Source: CAZFDT01 sp964518335 (lineage in GTDB: Bacteria; Planctomycetota; Phycisphaerae; Phycisphaerales; Phycisphaeraceae). From it: a DNA stretch of 64,000 nucleotides. This document shows positions 44,505-52,010 of the stretch, piece after piece. The notes beneath the pieces were generated by a model. It searched no databases and had not been told where the DNA came from. It was given only the letters and a program-made list of their open reading frames with translations. Numbering within the stretch: the first letter of the stretch is position 1; each line of letters starts with the position of its first letter. The stretch spans positions 1 to 64,000 of the forward strand of contig CAZFDT010000024.1 of the NCBI GenBank assembly GCA_964518335.1. Direction: 5' to 3'. The position numbers and the translations under genes were made by a program.

Positions 44505-44945
44505 ATGAAGACCGCCACCATCCGCACCAGTAAGGGCGACATCAAGCTCGAACTCTTCGACAAGGACGCCCCCAAGACCGTGGAGAACTTCGAGACCCTC
44601 GCCAACAAGGGCTTCTACAACGGGCTGAAGTTCCACCGCGTCATCGCCGACTTCATGATCCAGGGCGGCTGCCCGCAAGGCAGTGGCACGGGCGGACCCG
44701 GCTACAAGTTCGCCGACGAGCCCTCGGCCCTCAAGCTCAAGCACACCGGCCCCGGCATCCTCTCCATGGCCAACGCCGGCCCCAACACCAACGGCTCGCA
44801 GTTCTTCATCACCCACGTCGCCACCCCCTGGCTCGACGGCAAGCACGCCGTCTTCGGCAAGGTCATCGACAAGGCCAGCCAGGACGTCGTCAACGCCATC
44901 CAGCAGGGCGACGTCATGGAAAGCGTGACGATCAGCGCGGCATGA
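44505..44945 (+). CDS. Peptidyl-prolyl cis-trans isomerase, cyclophilin type
   Basis: A 146-residue single-domain cyclophilin that speeds proline isomerisation during folding. Conserved motifs are FHRVIADFMIQGGCPQGSGTGGPGYKFADE (about residues 44-73), GILSMANAGPNTNGSQFFITH (about 82-102) with the active-site Arg, Phe and Gln residues, and HAVFGKVI. No signal peptide, so cytoplasmic, like PpiB. GGAG lies six bases before the ATG. A run of ten C residues (44477-44486) lies in the short leader. Confidence 0.94.
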   Translation: MKTATIRTSKGDIKLELFDKDAPKTVENFETLANKGFYNGLKFHRVIADFMIQGGCPQGSGTGGPGYKFADEPSALKLKHTGPGILSMANAGPNTNGSQFFITHVATPWLDGKHAVFGKVIDKASQDVVNAIQQGDVMESVTISAA

Positions 44946-44985
44946 GCGGCTTGGCGTGTCGCGGCGTGCCCTCGAAGGTGTTGAC

Positions 44986-45126
44986 GTGGTCACGCACTAC
45001 ATTCCATCCAGCGGCGGGTCTCCCAAGGCAGGCTGTCGTACGGCCATTGTCGCTTGGCTCGCCATGATCGTCGGTCTGTCATTGTTCCTCGCGACGCTGG
45101 CGTACGCGTTCTGGCTGATCGCGTGA
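44986..45126 (+). CDS. Possible small single-helix membrane protein
   Basis: A 46-residue frame with a GTG start, a polar N-terminal part (THYIPSSGGSPKAGCRTA) and one membrane helix (about residues 21-46, IVAWLAMIVGLSLFLATLAYAFWLIA). The coherent helix ending exactly at the C-terminus suggests a real tail-anchored mini-protein, and it follows the cyclophilin gene by 40 bp. No family is known to me. A similar helix would be produced by an ATG at 45065 (20 residues). Confidence 0.38.
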   Translation: MVTHYIPSSGGSPKAGCRTAIVAWLAMIVGLSLFLATLAYAFWLIA

Positions 45127-45154
45127 TGACAGGTCCAGAGGTGGCGACCAAAGA

Positions 45155-46042
45155 TCACCCGAACGAGGTGGGCACAGGCGCGTCTGCCGATACCGGCCCA
45201 ACTGCCAGATGCGTGGCGTGCAGCATCAGGCGAGGGGCGCTGCCCTTGTCGCCGTACACGGCGTCGCCCAGGACGGGGTGGCCGCGATGGGCGAAGCTGG
45301 CGCGGATCTGGTGCAGGAAACCGGTGCCCAGGTCGATCTCGATCAGCGAGGCGCCCGGCATGTGGCGCAAGACGCGCCACGTGTGGTAGCAGCGCCGTCC
45401 ACCGGGCGGCAGCGGGGCGTCGGGCGGCAGCACCTTCACGCGGGCTGGATGGTGCCGGGCGATGACGAGGTTCACCTCCTCGCGGCCGCCGCCTTCGAGC
45501 CGACCACCCACCGTGGCGAGATAGACCTTCGTCGTGTCGTGCTCGTGAAAGGCCCGCGTGAGCGTCAGCCACATCAACTGTGTCGTGGCGACCACGATGC
45601 ATCCGGAGGTTTCCACGTCCAGCCGATGCACCACGCCGCTGCGCAGTCCGCCTTCGCCGACCCCGGCCATCTGGGGATATCGGGCGATGGCGCGGTTGAG
45701 CAGCGTGCCACGCTCGTCGGGCGACAGCGGATGCACCGGCATGCCCGCGGGCTTGTCGAGCACGACCCAGCCATCACCTTCGCTCAGCACGGGCAGCGCA
45801 GGGTCGGGCTGGGCGACAGGCAACTGCAACGTCGGAGGCACGAAGTTGCGCACCGCGACCTCCGCACCCCCGCGCAGCGGCGATCCCTTGTCCGACTCGC
45901 GCATCACGCGGCCATCGAGCTGCACTTGCCCGCGCGCCAGCACCCGTCGGGCCTCGGCGCGCGACACGGACAGACGATCGGCTAACCAGGCGTCCAGGCG
46001 ACGCCCGGCCTGATCGTCGTCAACGTGCCATATGGGGTCCAC
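45155..46042 (-). CDS. RluA-family pseudouridine synthase with S4 domain
   Basis: A 295-residue RNA pseudouridine synthase. The N-terminal S4 RNA-binding domain (RLDAWLADRLSVSRAEARRVLARGQVQLDG, about residues 14-43) is followed by the catalytic domain with VHRLDVETSGCIVVA (about 138-152), whose Asp is the nucleophile, and a C-terminal LGTGFLHQIRASFAHRGHPVLGD motif. Likely target is 23S rRNA uridines, as for RluC/D, but the site cannot be assigned. A GTG start is used. It begins five bases after the desaturase gene stop in the same orientation. Confidence 0.9.
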   Translation of the reverse strand: MDPIWHVDDDQAGRRLDAWLADRLSVSRAEARRVLARGQVQLDGRVMRESDKGSPLRGGAEVAVRNFVPPTLQLPVAQPDPALPVLSEGDGWVVLDKPAGMPVHPLSPDERGTLLNRAIARYPQMAGVGEGGLRSGVVHRLDVETSGCIVVATTQLMWLTLTRAFHEHDTTKVYLATVGGRLEGGGREEVNLVIARHHPARVKVLPPDAPLPPGGRRCYHTWRVLRHMPGASLIEIDLGTGFLHQIRASFAHRGHPVLGDAVYGDKGSAPRLMLHATHLAVGPVSADAPVPTSFG

Positions 46043-46046
46043 GGTC

Positions 46047-47021
46047 TTACGCGGAGAAGGCCCGCTTGCCCGGCAGCGGCAACGCCGGGGGAAGCACAGG
46101 CGCGACCGGCTCGGCGTCGCTCTTGACCGGCGACTCGGGCTGGGGCTGTGCCATCTTCGACAGGTCGGGCTCGACCACGTCGTACGCCAGGCCCACCCGC
46201 CGCAGCACCTTGATCGTCCACCACGTCAGGTCGAATTCCCACCAGCGCATGCCGTGCGCCGCCGACCGCTGCTGGGCGTGATGGTTGTTGTGCCAGCCCT
46301 CGCCAAAGGAGAACAACGCGACCCACCAGAGGTTGGTGGACTGATCGGTGGTCTCAAAGTTTCGGTAGCCCCAGGTGTGACTGGCGGAGTTGACGAACCA
46401 TGTGCCGTGATAGACCGCCACGGCGCGAAGGCACACGCCCCAGACGACCCACGACCATGCCAGCGTCCACCCGCCGACGGCGTAACCCACGCCGATCAGC
46501 AGCGCTACCAGCGCGAACTGCGGCACGTAAAAGAAGCGGTTGAGCCAGCGCTGCACGGGATCGCGCATCAGGTCTCGGGCGGCGGAGATGCCCGGCTGGC
46601 CGTTCTCGCCATCCTTGAGCATGCACCAGAGCATGTGCGCCCAGGTGAAACCGTGCTTGGGCGAATGCGGGTCAAGTTCCTCGTCGGAATGCGCGTGGTG
46701 GATGCGGTGCACGCCGACCCACTGCGCCGGTCCGCCCTGCCAGCTCATGCACGCCAGCGAGGTGAGGACGTACTCGAACCACTTGGGCGTCTTGAAGCTG
46801 CGGTGGGTAAGCAGACGGTGGTAGCACAGCGTGATGCCCAGCCCACCCGTGACCCAGATCAGCAAGAAGAAGATGGCCAGTCCCGACCAGGAGAACGTGA
46901 ACGGCGCCGCCAAGCAGCCCACGTGGAGGGCGGCAATGGCGATCACAACCGGCCAATCGATGGCGGACCATGTGAGGCCGCGCTTCAAGGGCGGGGTCCC
47001 CAATGCAACTGACTGACTCAT
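46047..47021 (-). CDS. Acyl-CoA/fatty acid desaturase
   Basis: A 324-residue membrane di-iron desaturase that introduces a cis double bond in acyl chains. Three His clusters are intact: HRLLTHRSF (about residue 72), HRIHHAHSD (about 109) and HNNHHAQQRS (about 247), flanked by TM pairs. This matches the delta-9 (SCD/DesC) group. The start at 47021 was chosen for the MSQSVALGTPP N-terminus; longer frames upstream have no homology. AGGATC lies before the ATG and TACAAT (minus strand, about 47085-47090) could be the promoter. It precedes the pseudouridine synthase gene by four bases. Confidence 0.9.
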   Translation of the reverse strand: MSQSVALGTPPLKRGLTWSAIDWPVVIAIAALHVGCLAAPFTFSWSGLAIFFLLIWVTGGLGITLCYHRLLTHRSFKTPKWFEYVLTSLACMSWQGGPAQWVGVHRIHHAHSDEELDPHSPKHGFTWAHMLWCMLKDGENGQPGISAARDLMRDPVQRWLNRFFYVPQFALVALLIGVGYAVGGWTLAWSWVVWGVCLRAVAVYHGTWFVNSASHTWGYRNFETTDQSTNLWWVALFSFGEGWHNNHHAQQRSAAHGMRWWEFDLTWWTIKVLRRVGLAYDVVEPDLSKMAQPQPESPVKSDAEPVAPVLPPALPLPGKRAFSA

Positions 47022-47090
47022 GCGAGATCCTGACGGTAAGGGCGATGACGGTAGTGGCGTGACCACGGTGAACCCGAAGGTCAGATTGTA

Positions 47091-47358
47091 GTCATTCCAT
47101 CGGCCATCTGCCCGAGAGGCAACGAAAATGTGAAGCCGCGAGCCCCCGCTCTGCCTGCCGACAGGTTTTCCACGAATTATCCCCAGCCTGTTCCGACACC
47201 ACAGGGCACGGCAGACCGATTCCCGACACCTCTGAAAAACGCTGGAAATCCAAGCCAAATCATGCCAGACTCGCGATCTGAGACACAACACGGGCCGCTC
47301 ATGTCAGGGCTCCTGACCGCGTCATGCATGGCTGGGGGAGGCACCTGCAAGGAAAATG
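47091..47358. other. Intergenic stretch between desaturase and mraZ promoters
   Basis: This divergent intergenic region holds no recognisable gene. It is less GC-rich than its flanks and contains the desaturase promoter side on the left and the mraZ promoter on the right. Confidence 0.4.
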
Positions 47359-47387
47359 TTGCAAAGTGGGGTATTGTGGGTTAGTAT
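47359..47387 (+). promoter_or_regulatory. mraZ promoter with embedded MraZ operator
   Basis: TTGCAA (47359-47364), a 17-bp spacer and TAGTAT (47382-47387). Inside the spacer are two direct repeats, TGGGG (47367-47371) and TGGGT (47377-47381), separated by exactly five bases. MraZ is known to bind TGGGN-N5-TGGGN repeats upstream of its own gene, so this should be an autorepression site. The mRNA leader would be about 175 nt. Confidence 0.7.
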
Positions 47388-47568
47388 CCCAACCCAACGC
47401 GGCCCCGTGGGGGGGCCAATCCGGGATACGTCGGCAGGAAGTCGGCACCGCGGCTCGTCTTCGATGGAACGGGGACTAGGTCGCAGCCGGTTCCGGGTCA
47501 AACGTCTTGGTCGGGCGCGACATCACACGCATTTGGGAACGGATTCCCCCAGCACGTAAGGCTCGCAC

Positions 47569-48069
47569 GTGGTCTTCACTGGGACCTATGAGCACTCGAT
47601 CGATGCCAAGCACCGCCTGGCCATCCCCGCTCGCCTCCGCAGCCTGCTGCAACGCGACGCCATGGCCGCCGCCGGCGCCGCGCTCGACGCGCCCATCCTT
47701 CTCTACGTCGTTCTGGCCAAGGGCAACGTCTTGTGCCTCTACCCCGAACGTGAGTTCGAACGTCGCGCCGCCGAGCTCGATCACAGCGAGCGTCACCCTG
47801 ACGAAGTGCTCGAATACGAGGAGCTTCGCTTTTCCTTGGCCGAGCCCGTCGAACTCGACGCCGCCGGACGCGTCCGTCTGCCCGACCATCTTCTCAAGAT
47901 GGCCGGCCTGGGCAGCGACGTCGTCCTCCTGGGCGTCAAAGACCACCTGCAGATCCGCGACCGACAAACCTGGCTCGCCTACCGCGACGCCAAACTCCGT
48001 GACCGACCCGACATGCTCATGAACCCACGCCAGGCCATGCGACGCCCGGCCGAACATCCCGACCATTGA
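47569..48069 (+). CDS. mraZ: Transcriptional regulator MraZ
   Basis: A 166-residue MraZ/AbrB-like DNA-binding protein that represses its own operon, usually the division and cell wall (dcw) cluster. Both half-domains carry the DxxxR motif: SIDAKHRLAIPARL (about residues 10-23) and ELDAAGRVRLPDHL (about 95-108). An inserted loop in the first half (about 26-48) makes it longer than E. coli MraZ. The GTG start at 47569 begins MVFTGTYEHSIDAK, matching the family N-terminus. The expected rsmH (mraW) gene does not follow; only non-coding DNA and a tRNA do. Confidence 0.92.
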   Translation: MVFTGTYEHSIDAKHRLAIPARLRSLLQRDAMAAAGAALDAPILLYVVLAKGNVLCLYPEREFERRAAELDHSERHPDEVLEYEELRFSLAEPVELDAAGRVRLPDHLLKMAGLGSDVVLLGVKDHLQIRDRQTWLAYRDAKLRDRPDMLMNPRQAMRRPAEHPDH

Positions 48070-48474
48070 ACCACCGCCGATCAGGGTGGGGCACGATGCC
48101 CAATCGGGTCACGGATGACCCACCCCGGCGACCTGACAACGACCAAGCCAGCCAACCATCGAAAGGACACCGACCCCGGCCAAAGACAGCAGATGCGCAT
48201 TAGCGAAGGCAGGACGGATCCGCTGCCGCCGTACGCCAAGACGCCGCCGCCTCCCCGCCGCCATGGATGGCTCGCAGGGAACCGGCCGCCAGCATCAGTG
48301 ATCGGGTGCACCGTCGTATCGTGCCCGCGTCACCCTCGGCAAAGCGTCAGGGCCCCTTCGGCGGCGCCTTCGCTGATTTTCAACCCCGTGGGCCACTCCC
48401 CCCGATACCTTCTCCAAAGGCCCACGCCACGCCTCCTGCACCAAACTGCGGCGTCTCTCTTTCTTTCTCCTCCG
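48070..48474. other. Long non-coding stretch after mraZ
   Basis: No supported gene over about 400 bp where rsmH would be expected. Open frames are Pro/Arg-rich and lack known motifs. A stable RNA cannot be excluded, because a terminator follows at 48475, but I recognise no RNase P, tmRNA, SRP or 6S signature. Confidence 0.45.
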
Positions 48475-48478
48475 CCAT
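48380..48478 (-). CDS. Possible 32-residue peptide
   Basis: A short minus-strand frame, MAEEKERETPQFGAGG onward, has an AGGAGG ribosome binding site 12-17 bases before its ATG and a perfect TATAAT on the minus strand at about 48530-48535, giving a plausible mini-transcription unit. The C-terminal half is Gly-rich. Its first codon overlaps the plus-strand terminator stem. No homologue is known to me; the signals could be chance. Confidence 0.25.
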   Translation of the reverse strand: MAEEKERETPQFGAGGVAWAFGEGIGGSGPRG

Positions 48479-48515
48479 GCCCCTCGTACCTCCTCGGGGG
48501 GCATGGTTGTTTTCT
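48475..48515 (+). terminator. Rho-independent terminator
   Basis: CCATGCCCC (48475-48483) pairs with GGGGCATGG (48498-48506), followed by TTGTTTTCT. It is oriented to end plus-strand transcripts coming from mraZ or from an unrecognised RNA in 48070-48474. Confidence 0.65.
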
Positions 48516-48847
48516 CCCGACCCAGCCATTATAGCCCACCCCCATCGGAAGTTAGCCAAACGAATGGGGGCATCGGTTCGCAGCCTGTCGGCCTTCCCTT
48601 CGCCATGATGTCGTGGCCGCAACTGTGGTTGTGTGGCGATTGCTTGCGTGCCGGCGTGAAGGGTGCCACAGGGGGCATGACGGTACGACTGGCGCTGTGG
48701 ATCGGGACGCGCCGCTGCTGTTGCCGCCGGACCCGCGGACCTGCGGGGATCTGCCCAGTTTTTCGGGGGGGGCGTGCATTGGGTAGTAGTCCAGGTTGTC
48801 CCGGTTTTTTTGGGCAGACGCGACCCGCGCCTGGGTGGACGATCCGT

Positions 48848-48876
48848 TTGGCACAAGATCGCAAGTGGGCTATACT
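48848..48876 (+). promoter_or_regulatory. tRNA-Val promoter
   Basis: TTGGCA (48848-48853), a 17-bp spacer and TATACT (48871-48876). Transcription would start near 48883, about 77 bases before the mature tRNA. Confidence 0.65.
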
Positions 48877-48959
48877 CCACGAATTGGCGCTGATGACCCG
48901 CCACCGGCGGAGCCCGGCGACCACACTCGTCAGAAGTCCACGAATTGATGATGAATTAC

Positions 48960-49033
48960 GGGCCGTTGGCGCAGTTGGCTAGCGCGCATCCTTGACATGG
49001 ATGAGGTCACAGGTTCGAGTCCTGTACGGCCCA
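48960..49033 (+). tRNA. tRNA-Val (anticodon GAC)
   Basis: A 74-nt cloverleaf. The acceptor stem GGGCCGT (48960-48966) pairs with ACGGCCC (49026-49032), leaving discriminator A. The D-arm contains GCGCAGTTGGCTAGCGC, the anticodon loop reads CTTGACATG with anticodon GAC (Val, codons GUC/GUU), and the T-arm has the GGTTCGAGTCC signature. CCA is not encoded (CTC follows). A terminator hairpin follows directly. Confidence 0.96.
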
Positions 49034-49036
49034 CTC

Positions 49037-49077
49037 CGAGCCACCCGGCACTCTCGCACCGGGTGGCTCGTTTTCGT
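49037..49077 (+). terminator. tRNA-Val terminator
   Basis: A perfect 12-bp stem, CGAGCCACCCGG (49037-49048) and CCGGGTGGCTCG (49059-49070), followed by TTTTCGT. Confidence 0.85.
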
Positions 49078-49196
49078 ATCTCCACGCACGGGCGCGGTTT
49101 GCGGCGAGCGGCCGATCGGGCCGACGATGCCGTGCGACCCGGTGCGACGCGAATCCGCACGCCAGTGCAGCGCATTCTGCAGCGCGAGTCTTGGGG

Positions 49197-50000
49197 CTAC
49201 TTCGAGCCGCGCCGATTTCGGGCATATGGAGAACGCGGCTGCAAACTGCGCAAGTCGCCGTGACTTGCGGCGTTTGACGAAAGGGATATCTGTGTGCCCC
49301 GCCGACCTTGGCAGCGTGTGATGCGAAGCTCCGCCAGTTCGTGTTCGAGGTCGGTGAGGGCCGCCCTCACCGCGGCGCGGGTCGCACCGCAACGGCGGGC
49401 CAAGTCTGACTCGGACACTGCCTCACGGCCAACATCTCGGCGGAGCGTCTGCACAATCGACGTGCGCAGGTCGCCCTTGTGGGCGGCGCGAGCGCAGAAG
49501 TCAAGATTCGCATGGAGGATCCATCGAGCAGGTCGAACGGCCTCGGGCTTGAGTTCGATGGGCTGAATCCATCGCCCCCACTGCTTGGATAGGGGCGTGG
49601 CCGAGTTCGCAATCAGCGACGCGAGCGGGCCACGATCCACCTCGAACAGTGGTTCCGGCTGCGACGCCGTCGCCAGGGCGCTGCACACGATCTTGCTCAA
49701 ACTCTTGGGCGCACCGTGTTCAACGGCCGTGTCGATGAGCAGGCCCAGCGCCGCCTGGTCATCGACGGACAACTCGTCCGTGGCGATACGCTTGAGCCGG
49801 TGGGTGGCGACATAGATTCCGTTCTCGGTAAGCCACGTGACGGCAAGGATGAACAGCCTTGGGTTCGAGGCACACGCACGCGCAGTGTCCACGAGAAGCC
49901 GCTCGACATCCACGCCGTCCGGGTGGTGACGCGGCTTCACGTTGAAGAGGACGCCAACGTTCGTCCAACGCTGGATCAGGTTGTCCTTGCTGCGGGTCAT
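49197..50000 (-). CDS. Winged-helix-like protein, paralogue 2 of a nucleotidyltransferase partner
   Basis: A 267-residue protein clearly paralogous to the one at 50278-51003: shared segments are FNVxP, DxERLLxDTAR, the HRLKRxxxDEL stretch, ALGLLIDTA-like helices, WxRWxQPI, the RPARWIL stretch and GDLRTSI. The C-terminal third (SESDLARRCGATRAAVRAALTDLEHELAELRITRCQG) reads as a winged helix-turn-helix, suggesting DNA binding. The N-terminal two thirds are helical and of unknown function. The ATG at 50000 is preferred because GAGGA lies about 10 bases upstream. It follows paralogue 1 after 277 bp of DNA without a clear gene. Confidence 0.65.
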   Translation of the reverse strand: MTRSKDNLIQRWTNVGVLFNVKPRHHPDGVDVERLLVDTARACASNPRLFILAVTWLTENGIYVATHRLKRIATDELSVDDQAALGLLIDTAVEHGAPKSLSKIVCSALATASQPEPLFEVDRGPLASLIANSATPLSKQWGRWIQPIELKPEAVRPARWILHANLDFCARAAHKGDLRTSIVQTLRRDVGREAVSESDLARRCGATRAAVRAALTDLEHELAELRITRCQGRRGTQISLSSNAASHGDLRSLQPRSPYARNRRGSK

Positions 50001-50277
50001 AGCAGTGTCCTCAGCCAATCGACTAAGGTTCTTCGTCCTGCAACTCTACCTCGGAGATTTGTCACACGCTCTCGGCTGATCTGAAAAGCGCCGATCGCGC
50101 CCAACACGGCCGGGATGGTAGATGTGACCGCACGTGCCAGGGTCGGCCACAGAGAAGGCTGATAGGGAGCTTCTAGGGTCGTCTGCGACCAAAAATCCGC
50201 AGAAGACACGCGGACTTCGTAGGAAGTCACTGACGGGCTTGTGAATCAAACTCGCTTCATATCCGCGATGTGTACGC

Positions 50278-51003
50278 TCAGGCAGCCCGAGCAAGACTCA
50301 CTTCTCGTCGGTTCGCGCCGATGGCCGGCTGAGCGATGACACGACCGGTCATCTGTAGATTGGCCATGGCGTTGCGAACCTGGGCTCGTGAACCACCGGC
50401 CAGTTCAGCGAGTTTTGACTCACTCTGGCCTGCACCGCGATCGTGTTGCAATGCGGCCATGATCGATGCTCGGAGATCGCCCCGAAAGTCGGCTCTCGTA
50501 CGCAACATCGGGTGGCGTTGCATGATCCATGATGCCGGTCGCAGGGCGTCGTCCTTGAACACAATGGGTTGGCACCATAGATTCCATCGACGGGATGGTT
50601 GTGATGCCCGTCGCTTGGCGATGGCCTTGAGCTTCGGGTTCTGGCGCGCACTCAGAAACAGCGGTCCAGCTTCTGTTGCCGGTTTGAGATGTCTGGTGAT
50701 CGTCTCAAACTCCAGGGGATGCGTTCCCTTTTGAGCGATATCCAGAAGCAGACCCAGAACAGGTCGAGCCTCGGGTTCGAGTTCGTCTCGGATCAACCGC
50801 TTGAGTCGGTGCTTGGCGATCATGTCGCCATAGGTGTGCAGCCACGTCGCCACTATGGTGAACAGCCGGGACATCTGCGGCGCATAACGGGCGGTGTCAA
50901 GCAGCAGACGCTCCAGATCGATGTCGTCCTCAGCGGGTTCGACATTGAAGCCCGCGCCCAAGCCGGCCCATCGCCCCAACAGTCTGTCAAGCGAGTCACT
51001 CAT
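50278..51003 (-). CDS. Winged-helix-like protein, paralogue 1, next to nucleotidyltransferase
   Basis: A 241-residue protein, paralogue of the 49197-50000 product. The N-terminal domain (GLGAGFNVEPAEDDIDLERLLLDTARY, then AKHRLKRLIRDELEPEARPVLGLLL) is helical and unrecognised. The C-terminus (SKLAELAGGSRAQVRNAMANLQMTGRVIAQPAIGANRREVSL) is a winged helix. Its start overlaps the stop of the upstream nucleotidyltransferase half by eight bases (ATGAGTGA), with GGAGG 10-14 bases upstream, so the two are co-translated. By analogy with AbiE-type systems it could be the cognate regulator or antitoxin; this is inference. Confidence 0.68.
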   Translation of the reverse strand: MSDSLDRLLGRWAGLGAGFNVEPAEDDIDLERLLLDTARYAPQMSRLFTIVATWLHTYGDMIAKHRLKRLIRDELEPEARPVLGLLLDIAQKGTHPLEFETITRHLKPATEAGPLFLSARQNPKLKAIAKRRASQPSRRWNLWCQPIVFKDDALRPASWIMQRHPMLRTRADFRGDLRASIMAALQHDRGAGQSESKLAELAGGSRAQVRNAMANLQMTGRVIAQPAIGANRREVSLARAA

Positions 51004-51550
51004 GGTCATGCACCTCCAGCGACGCCAGCAGTTCTCGGGCCTCTTGGATCTGCTTCACGTCCGTGCCTTTGGCCGCCAGATGGTCGAGGTACGTTTTGAC
51101 GAACGCCACGTCATCACGGCGGATACGCATGGCCTGCAGGTCTTCAATGTCCTGGTCTCGACCGGCCAGCACCTTCATGGCGATCAGGTCCGGCCGACTC
51201 GCCGCCCATACCCGAAGTCGTCCATAGGTCCCAGCCATGATCCTGCGTCGCTCCCAACCTTCAGGCAGGGCATCAAGGCGAAGCTGTACGTTGCTGTTCA
51301 ACCAGTTCGGTGCCAGGCCCAGTTCCGTGCTCACTGTCTATGCCGCCAGTTCGACCTGGGCCAGAGCGTCCTCAGGCATGTAGGCCATGATGTCGCAGTC
51401 GGTGGTCACACGGGACGGCGGCAGCAAACCCGTGATCATGCCCGCGGCTCCACCCACCACCAGCATTTCGATGTCCCGACAGTCGCCGAGCACCTCGCCC
51501 AGACGACGAAGCGCCTTTTCCAAGGTCGAAATGTCCATCCTCGCGAGCAT
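50996..51550 (-). pseudogene. DUF6036-like nucleotidyltransferase interrupted by an in-frame amber codon
   Basis: Two halves of one protein lie in the same frame, separated only by TAG at 51338-51340. The first (51338-51550, 70 residues) has the nucleotidyltransferase start DIEMLVVGGAAGMITGLLPPSRVTTDCDIMAY, with GG and the metal-binding DxD-like TTDCDI. The second (50996-51334 from a GTG) continues LGLAPNWLNSNVQLRLDALPEGWERR and contains RPDLIAMKVLAGRDQDIEDL, matching the C-terminal part of DUF6036/AbiEii-like proteins. The coding signal is otherwise intact. It may be a pseudogene, a split gene using the GTG four bases after the stop, or a readthrough case. Confidence 0.65.
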
Positions 51551-51632
51551 TGAAGCACCTATTACTGTTGGTTAAATCATACAGTACATCGGCTCAAGAA
51601 TCAACTTGGATGAGTTGAAACGGTCATAAACA

Positions 51633-51974
51633 TCACTCATGTGGCCCGATTTGGATGGCCGGCCCATCGCCGGTCTCCGTGTAGGTTACGCCGGGAAGCT
51701 GTGCCGATTTCAGGGCGCCACACACGAGCTGACGAACGTAGGCGTTGGGTTGGTAGTCACGGTCGTAGCGGGTGGTGTCGTAGCCGAACGCCTGGGCTAC
51801 TGCAGCAGCTACTGCCGGCGAACGACTCATGCCCTGTTCACAGTGGACCACCAGAGCGTTGATGTGATCTCGGTGCTGCGGGCCACCGGGGAACAGCTCG
51901 CGCGGGAACATCCTGATACTCCTGCGATCAACTTGTACGTGATCGGTTATTCGTCTGTGACAAGCCTGTCTCAA
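51633..51974 (-). pseudogene. Tyrosine/dual-specificity phosphatase fragment
   Basis: The frame contains a complete active-site loop, LVVHCEQGMSRSPAVAAAVAQAFG (about residues 42-65, CX5R with the following Ser), and a downstream YQPNAYVRQLV motif found in bacterial DSP-like phosphatases. The N-terminal 60-70 residues of the fold, including the general-acid loop region, are missing and the first 40 residues are unrelated basic sequence. It ends 37 bp before the hipA stop side. I read it as a truncated gene; a short functional protein is less likely. Confidence 0.5.
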
Positions 51975-52010
51975 GCGCCCCGGTGTTCACCGCAGCAATT
52001 CGCCGCCAGC

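Noticed and set aside
46047..47291. N-terminal extension of the desaturase to 47291
   Set aside because: The extra 90 residues lack homology and cross the promoter region; the start at 47021 fits the family.
51338..51340. Pyrrolysine or other recoding at the amber codon
   Set aside because: No pyl genes, special stem-loop or other evidence in the window; nonsense mutation or restart at GTG is simpler.
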